Shown piece after piece: positions 3,897-7,685 of a stretch of 7,685 nucleotides of DNA. The position numbers and the translations under genes were made by a program. The notes beneath the pieces are model-generated. The model did no database searches, was not told where the DNA came from, and worked only from the letters and a program-made list of their open reading frames with translations. The stretch spans positions 1 to 7,685 of the forward strand of contig CALDNB010000241.1 of assembly GCA_937914775.1 (NCBI GenBank), written 5' to 3'. The first letter of the stretch is position 1; each line of letters opens with the position of its first letter. The stretch is from an uncultured Clostridia bacterium. GTDB lineage: Bacteria; Bacillota; Clostridia; Monoglobales; Firm-18.

Positions 3897-6263
3897 ATGT
3901 ATCAAATTGTAAAAAGAGACGGACAAATTGCAGAATTTGACATTAACAAAATCGCCGGTGCGATGAAAAAGGCATTTGATGCCACAAACACAGACTACAC
4001 CGATAACATAATTGATTTCCTTGCACTAAAAGTATCGGCAGATTTTTTGGGAAAAATTAAAGACGGTCTTGTAGCGGTGGAAGATGTTCAGGACAGCGTT
4101 GAATCAGTTTTGATTCAGGGCGGCTACGACGGTGTAGCAAAAGCGTACATTTTATACAGAAAACAAAGAGAAAAACTTCGTAATTTAAAGAACACATACC
4201 TTGACTACAAAGAAACAGTTAACAATTACGTTAACGTTCTTGACTGGCGTGTAAAAGAAAACTCAACAGTTACTTATTCTGTTGGCGGACTTATTCTTTC
4301 AAACTCAGGTGCTATTACAGCAAACTACTGGTTGTCAGAGGTGTATGACGAAGAAATAAGCAACGCTCACAGAAACTGCGACATTCACATTCACGACTTG
4401 TCAATGCTTACAGGTTACTGCGCAGGCTGGAGTTTAAAACAGTTAATTAAGGAAGGTCTTGGCGGTGTACCGGGAAAAATTACTTCCGCACCTGCAAGTC
4501 ATTTGTCAACACTATGTAACCAGATGGTTAACTTCCTTGGAATTATGCAAAACGAGTGGGCAGGAGCACAGGCGTTTTCATCATTCGACACCTACCTTGC
4601 ACCATTTGTTAAGGTAGATAAACTGACATACAAAGAAGTAAAACAGGCTATTCAGTCATTTGTTTACGGCGTAAACACTCCTTCAAGATGGGGAACACAG
4701 GCGCCGTTCTCAAACATTACTCTTGACTGGACAGTACCTAACGACTTAAAAGATTTACCAGCCATCGTGGGCGGAAAAGATATGGACTTCACTTATGGCG
4801 ACTGTCAGGAAGAAATGAACCTTGTTAACAAAGCCTTTATCGAAATTATGATTGAGGGTGACGCTAACGGACGTGGCTTCCAGTATCCTATCCCCACATA
4901 TTCAATCACCAGAGATTTTGACTGGTCAGAAACAGAAAACAACAAACTGTTATTTGAAATGACTGCAAAATACGGTACTCCCTATTTCTCAAACTACATC
5001 AACAGCGATATGGAGCCAAGCGACGTAAGAAGTATGTGCTGCCGTTTGCGTCTTGACTTAAGAGAACTTCGTAAAAAATCAGGCGGTTTCTTCGGAAGCG
5101 GTGAAAGCACAGGTTCTGTAGGTGTTGTAACAATCAACATTCCGAGAATTGCATATCTTGCAACTGATGAAGCAGACTTCTATGCACGTCTTGACAAAAT
5201 GATGGACATTTCTGCACGTTCACTTAAAATCAAGAGAACAGTTATCACAAAACTGCTTGAAGAGGGCTTGTATCCATATACAAAGAGATATCTTGGAACA
5301 TTTGCAAACCACTTCTCAACAATCGGTCTTGTAGGTATGAACGAAGCAGGTCTTAACGCAAAATGGGTAAGAAAAGATATGACAGACAAAGCATGTCAGG
5401 AATTTACAAAAGACGTTCTTAACCACATGCGCGAACGCTTGTCTGACTATCAGGAAGAATACGGTGACCTTTACAACTTGGAAGCAACTCCTGCTGAGTC
5501 AACATCATACAGACTTGCAAAACACGACGTTGAAAAATATCCCGACATTATTACTGCATCAGAAGACGAAAATGTTCCGTACTACACCAACAGCAGTCAC
5601 TTGCCCGTTGGCTACACAGACGATATTTTCTCTGCTCTTGATATTCAGGACGAATTGCAGACACTATATACTTCAGGTACAGTATTCCACGCATTCTTAG
5701 GTGAAAAATTACCTGACTGGAAAGCAGCAGCAGACCTTGTAAGAAAGATTGCAGAAAACTACAAACTTCCTTACTACACAATGTCACCCACATATTCCGT
5801 ATGTAAAAATCACGGTTATATTATCGGTGAACACTTTACCTGTCCCATCTGCGGAGAAGATGCAGAGGTTTACAGCAGAATTACAGGTTACTACAGACCT
5901 GTAAGAAACTGGAATGCAGGTAAAACTCAGGAATACAAAGAAAGAAAAGAATATGTAATTGATGTTGACGGTCTTAAAAATGTTAACAAAGACTGTGTAA
6001 AAGAAGAAGTAAAAGCACAAAGCGGAAACGGCGGTCTTGCTGACGGCAACTACCTGTTTGCATCACCTACCTGCCCTAACTGCAAAATAGCATACTCACT
6101 TCTTGAAAAAGCACAGTATCCTTACACTAAAATTATGGCAACAGACAACGTAGAACTTACAAACTCTCTTGGTATCAAACAGGCACCTACACTTGTAGTT
6201 GTTAAAAACGGCGTTGCAGAGAAATTTGCAGGAGTAGGCGCAATCAAGAAGGTAATAGAATAG
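3897..6263 (+). CDS. nrdD: Anaerobic (class III) ribonucleoside-triphosphate reductase with C-terminal thioredoxin-like domain
   Basis: This 788-aa glycyl-radical enzyme reduces ribonucleotides to deoxyribonucleotides without oxygen. Residues 1-90 form an ATP-cone (allosteric dATP/ATP sensing). The catalytic barrel carries CDIHIHDLS with GYCAGWS (161-179, C175), RWGTQAPFSNIT, GRGFQYPIPTYSIT, and MCCRL (C381, C382) leading to TGSVGVVTINIPRI (405-418). A zinc-site pattern, C636-x2-H639 with C649-x2-C652, precedes the glycyl-radical loop RITGYYRPVRNWN, with G664 the likely radical site. After about 690 residues a normal NrdD would end. Here a linker (with C700) leads to a 72-residue thioredoxin/glutaredoxin-like domain (717-788) with CPNC (726-729) and a cis-proline (P764). 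The next gene, 12 bp on, is a TrxB-like flavoprotein. The T4 formate-site Asn appears to be Ser407, so the protein looks like the thioredoxin-dependent or Thermotoga-like types. Family certain; reductant inferred. Confidence 0.95.
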   Translation: MYQIVKRDGQIAEFDINKIAGAMKKAFDATNTDYTDNIIDFLALKVSADFLGKIKDGLVAVEDVQDSVESVLIQGGYDGVAKAYILYRKQREKLRNLKNTYLDYKETVNNYVNVLDWRVKENSTVTYSVGGLILSNSGAITANYWLSEVYDEEISNAHRNCDIHIHDLSMLTGYCAGWSLKQLIKEGLGGVPGKITSAPASHLSTLCNQMVNFLGIMQNEWAGAQAFSSFDTYLAPFVKVDKLTYKEVKQAIQSFVYGVNTPSRWGTQAPFSNITLDWTVPNDLKDLPAIVGGKDMDFTYGDCQEEMNLVNKAFIEIMIEGDANGRGFQYPIPTYSITRDFDWSETENNKLLFEMTAKYGTPYFSNYINSDMEPSDVRSMCCRLRLDLRELRKKSGGFFGSGESTGSVGVVTINIPRIAYLATDEADFYARLDKMMDISARSLKIKRTVITKLLEEGLYPYTKRYLGTFANHFSTIGLVGMNEAGLNAKWVRKDMTDKACQEFTKDVLNHMRERLSDYQEEYGDLYNLEATPAESTSYRLAKHDVEKYPDIITASEDENVPYYTNSSHLPVGYTDDIFSALDIQDELQTLYTSGTVFHAFLGEKLPDWKAAADLVRKIAENYKLPYYTMSPTYSVCKNHGYIIGEHFTCPICGEDAEVYSRITGYYRPVRNWNAGKTQEYKERKEYVIDVDGLKNVNKDCVKEEVKAQSGNGGLADGNYLFASPTCPNCKIAYSLLEKAQYPYTKIMATDNVELTNSLGIKQAPTLVVVKNGVAEKFAGVGAIKKVIE

Positions 6264-6275
6264 AGGGTGTAAGGC

Positions 6276-7181
6276 GTGTATGATATTGTAATTATAGGAG
6301 GCGGACCCGCAGGACTTACTGCGGGTATATACGCAAGACGTGCAAACAAAACCGTTTTGGTTATAGAAAAAGCCTCTTTCGGCGGACAAATCACATACTC
6401 CCCAAAAGTAGAAAACATTCCCGGTTTTTCCGAAGTAACAGGTAATGAGTTTGCGGAAAATATTGTGGGACAGGCAATAACACAGGGGGTAGAGTTTGAA
6501 TCTGCAGAAGCATTAAAAATTATTGACGGAGATATTAAAAAAGTAGTAACTGACGGAGATACTTTCGAGGCAAAGGCTGTTATTATTGCCACAGGGGCAA
6601 AACACCGCCGTTTGGGACTCCCCAATGAAGACAAATTTATCGGTGACGGCATTTCGTTTTGCGCAGTGTGCGACGGCGCATTTTTCGCAGACAAAACTGT
6701 TGCGGTAATAGGAGGAGGAAACTCCGCGCTTCAGGAAGCATTGCAACTGTCACAACTTTCAAAGGAAGTGTATGTTGTTCAGAATCTGCCTTATTTAACA
6801 GGCGAAGCAAGTCTTTCAAAACAGGTGGAGGAAAAGGACAATATTACAGTAATACTTAACCATACAGTTTGCGAAATTCCTGACGGTGACACGTTCACAG
6901 GAATAGTTATAAAAGACGAAGCAGACGGCAACACAAAAAATCTTCTTTTAGACGGAATGTTTGTCGCAATCGGTCTTATTCCACAAAACGAGTATTTTAA
7001 AGACGTTATTAAACTTGACAGTTACGGCTACGCAGATTATGACGAAACATTAAACTGCGAAACAAAAGGTGTGTTTGTTGCAGGAGACTGCCGCAAAAAG
7101 AAAATACGCCAGGTGGTAACTGCCGCATCAGACGGCGCAGTTGCAGCACTTAATGCGTGTGATTATATTGACAAACAATAA
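6276..7181 (+). CDS. trxB: TrxB-like flavoprotein (thioredoxin-reductase family), probable partner of NrdD
   Basis: This 301-aa low-molecular-weight thioredoxin-reductase-family flavoprotein probably passes electrons through FAD to a CxxC disulfide and on to a thioredoxin-like partner. Visible are the FAD-binding GGGPAG (8-13), the redox disulfide CAVC (129-132, in SFCAVCDG), a second nucleotide-binding-like GGGNSA (146-151) and the C-terminal FAD motif GVFVAGD (265-271) with RQVVTAASDGAVAA. The NADPH-selective HRRxxxR that normally follows the second Rossmann motif is absent: the aligned segment is QNLPYLT (169-175). It may therefore use NADH, ferredoxin or another donor, as in ferredoxin-dependent flavin thioredoxin reductases. 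The GTG start is supported by GAGGGTG (6263-6269), and no ATG is in frame nearby. It starts 12 bp after nrdD, whose fused CPNC domain is the obvious substrate. A terminator follows. Confidence 0.88.
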   Translation: MYDIVIIGGGPAGLTAGIYARRANKTVLVIEKASFGGQITYSPKVENIPGFSEVTGNEFAENIVGQAITQGVEFESAEALKIIDGDIKKVVTDGDTFEAKAVIIATGAKHRRLGLPNEDKFIGDGISFCAVCDGAFFADKTVAVIGGGNSALQEALQLSQLSKEVYVVQNLPYLTGEASLSKQVEEKDNITVILNHTVCEIPDGDTFTGIVIKDEADGNTKNLLLDGMFVAIGLIPQNEYFKDVIKLDSYGYADYDETLNCETKGVFVAGDCRKKKIRQVVTAASDGAVAALNACDYIDKQ

Positions 7182-7184
7182 TAC

Positions 7185-7215
7185 AGAGTGGTGACAACGT
7201 CACCACTCTTTCTTT
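7185..7215 (+). terminator. Intrinsic terminator of the nrd operon
   Basis: A perfect 11-bp stem AGAGTGGTGAC (7185-7195) pairs with 7199-7209 around a 3-nt loop, starting 3 bp after the TrxB-like stop codon and followed by TTCTTT. The T tract is interrupted by one C. It ends the nrdG-nrdD-trxB-like transcript and separates it from the secreted-protein gene. Confidence 0.85.
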
Positions 7216-7219
7216 ATAT

Positions 7220-7253
7220 GAATATTCTCCATATTTTTAAGAATATTTTCCAT
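7220..7253. repeat. 13-bp direct repeat, 21-bp period, abutting a -35 box
   Basis: GAATATTCTCCAT (7220-7232) and GAATATTTTCCAT (7241-7253) differ at one base and are spaced two helical turns apart. The second copy runs into the TTGACT -35 hexamer. Same-face tandem sites in this position are typical for an activator dimer. No specific regulator family was recognised. Confidence 0.6.
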
Positions 7254-7281
7254 TGACTGTGCTAGTACCGTATGATAGTAT
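7253..7281 (+). promoter_or_regulatory. Promoter of the secreted-protein gene
   Basis: TTGACT (7253-7258) and TAGTAT (7276-7281) are separated by 17 bp. The -35 box has one mismatch and the -10 box two, so the promoter is of moderate strength and may depend on the upstream tandem repeat. The start codon lies 36 bp after the -10 box, with GGAG at 7306-7309 as ribosome binding site. Confidence 0.55.
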
Positions 7282-7317
7282 ATGAATATATTTATATAAC
7301 GAAACGGAGAAAAGAAA

Positions 7318-7685
7318 ATGAAAAAGATTTTAGCCTTTATTCTGGCATCAATTATGGTTTTATCTTTGATGTCTGTAAGCGTTTTTGCATTAACAAGTCC
7401 TTTGATGGATTGTGACCCGCCTACAATTTCAAATCTTGAAACATATACAGTAAGCGGAAAAAGCGGTTACGGCTTAAAATTCGTGTTTAATATGTCATCA
7501 ATTTCTTATGGTATGTACACAAGTAACGGACAACTTCCCGCTATATTAATGGGTGAATACTCAATTAACGGCGGAGAATGGACAGAAATATTGATTAAAG
7601 AAACAACAAGTGCCGAAAGCAGTTATGTTCGCGCTCAGAATGTTGCGGACTTAAACGGTAAAGTGTTAAGTACTGAACCGATAAA
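7318..7685 (+). CDS. Secreted protein of unknown function, 5' part (cut by window end)
   Basis: The frame is open from ATG 7318 to the last base, giving 122 codons plus two bases; the rest lies outside the window. The N-terminus is a classical signal peptide: MKK, a hydrophobic core (residues 4-22) and a V-F-A cleavage site after A24. The mature part (from LTSPLMDCDPPTISN) is rich in Ser, Thr, Asn, Gly and Tyr and looks like beta-strand extracellular sequence, with a phrase YSINGGEWTEI of the kind found in secreted Ig-like or adhesin-like modules. No lipobox cysteine follows the signal, so it is not a lipoprotein. The start is supported by GGAG 8 bp upstream. I do not recognise a family; it could belong to a larger cell-surface or binding protein. 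It has its own promoter and is not part of the nrd operon. Confidence 0.75.
   Translation, partial: MKKILAFILASIMVLSLMSVSVFALTSPLMDCDPPTISNLETYTVSGKSGYGLKFVFNMSSISYGMYTSNGQLPAILMGEYSINGGEWTEILIKETTSAESSYVRAQNVADLNGKVLSTEPI

Noticed and set aside
6122..6694. Minus-strand open frame of 190 codons spanning the end of nrdD and the start of the TrxB-like gene
   Set aside because: It is antisense to two clearly recognised genes, has no family features and no ribosome binding site; it is a by-product of their codon use.
7259..7281. Possible dyad CTAGTAC...GATAG between -35 and -10, suggesting a MerR-type operator
   Set aside because: Only the outermost three bases pair well and the spacer is a normal 17 bp, so there is no support for a MerR-type promoter.
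1..7685. CRISPR array, tRNA, rRNA or known riboswitch
   Set aside because: No regularly spaced repeats, cloverleaf sequence or recognisable riboswitch core was seen on either strand.

Overview
The window is low-GC, A/T-rich DNA with strong AGGAGG-type ribosome binding sites, consensus sigma-A-like promoters and tight operons. Its gene set belongs to strictly anaerobic metabolism: a glycyl-radical ribonucleotide reductase, a ferredoxin:thioredoxin reductase-type protein and small thiol-redox proteins. This fits an anaerobic Firmicute, most likely a Clostridia-class gut or sediment bacterium. The species cannot be told from the sequence.

Layout, left to right. (1) 19-720, minus strand: a RibD C-terminal/dihydrofolate-reductase-like oxidoreductase with its own good promoter. 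(2) 721-1161: a gene-poor interval. It holds that promoter, a short tandem repeat, a plus-strand terminator-like hairpin, the 3' remnant of an XRE-type helix-turn-helix regulator, and a strong bidirectional terminator. (3) 3034 down to 1162, minus strand: a compact three-gene operon coding for a neutral-ceramidase-fold hydrolase, a 67-aa ferredoxin:thioredoxin reductase catalytic-subunit-like protein, and thioredoxin. (4) 3035-3188: a divergent control region with a perfect TTGACA-17-TATAAT promoter and two putative NrdR boxes. (5) 3189-7181, plus strand: an operon of nrdG (radical-SAM activase), nrdD (class III ribonucleotide reductase with a fused C-terminal thioredoxin/glutaredoxin-like CPNC domain) and a TrxB-like flavoprotein, closed by a hairpin terminator. 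(6) 7182-7685: a promoter preceded by a 13-bp direct repeat with 21-bp period, and the first 122 codons of a secreted protein cut by the window end.

The most interesting reading is that most of the window encodes a self-contained anaerobic deoxynucleotide-synthesis and thiol-electron module. NrdG would install the glycyl radical on NrdD. NrdD carries its own redox domain, and the next gene is a thioredoxin-reductase-like flavoprotein whose NADPH-selective HRRxxxR motif is replaced. Across the divergent promoter lies a second, iron-sulfur-type route to thioredoxin. Together this suggests a reductase fed by thiol/thioredoxin electrons, perhaps from ferredoxin, and not by formate as in E. coli and phage T4. 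The gene order and motifs are visible; the electron flow is inference.
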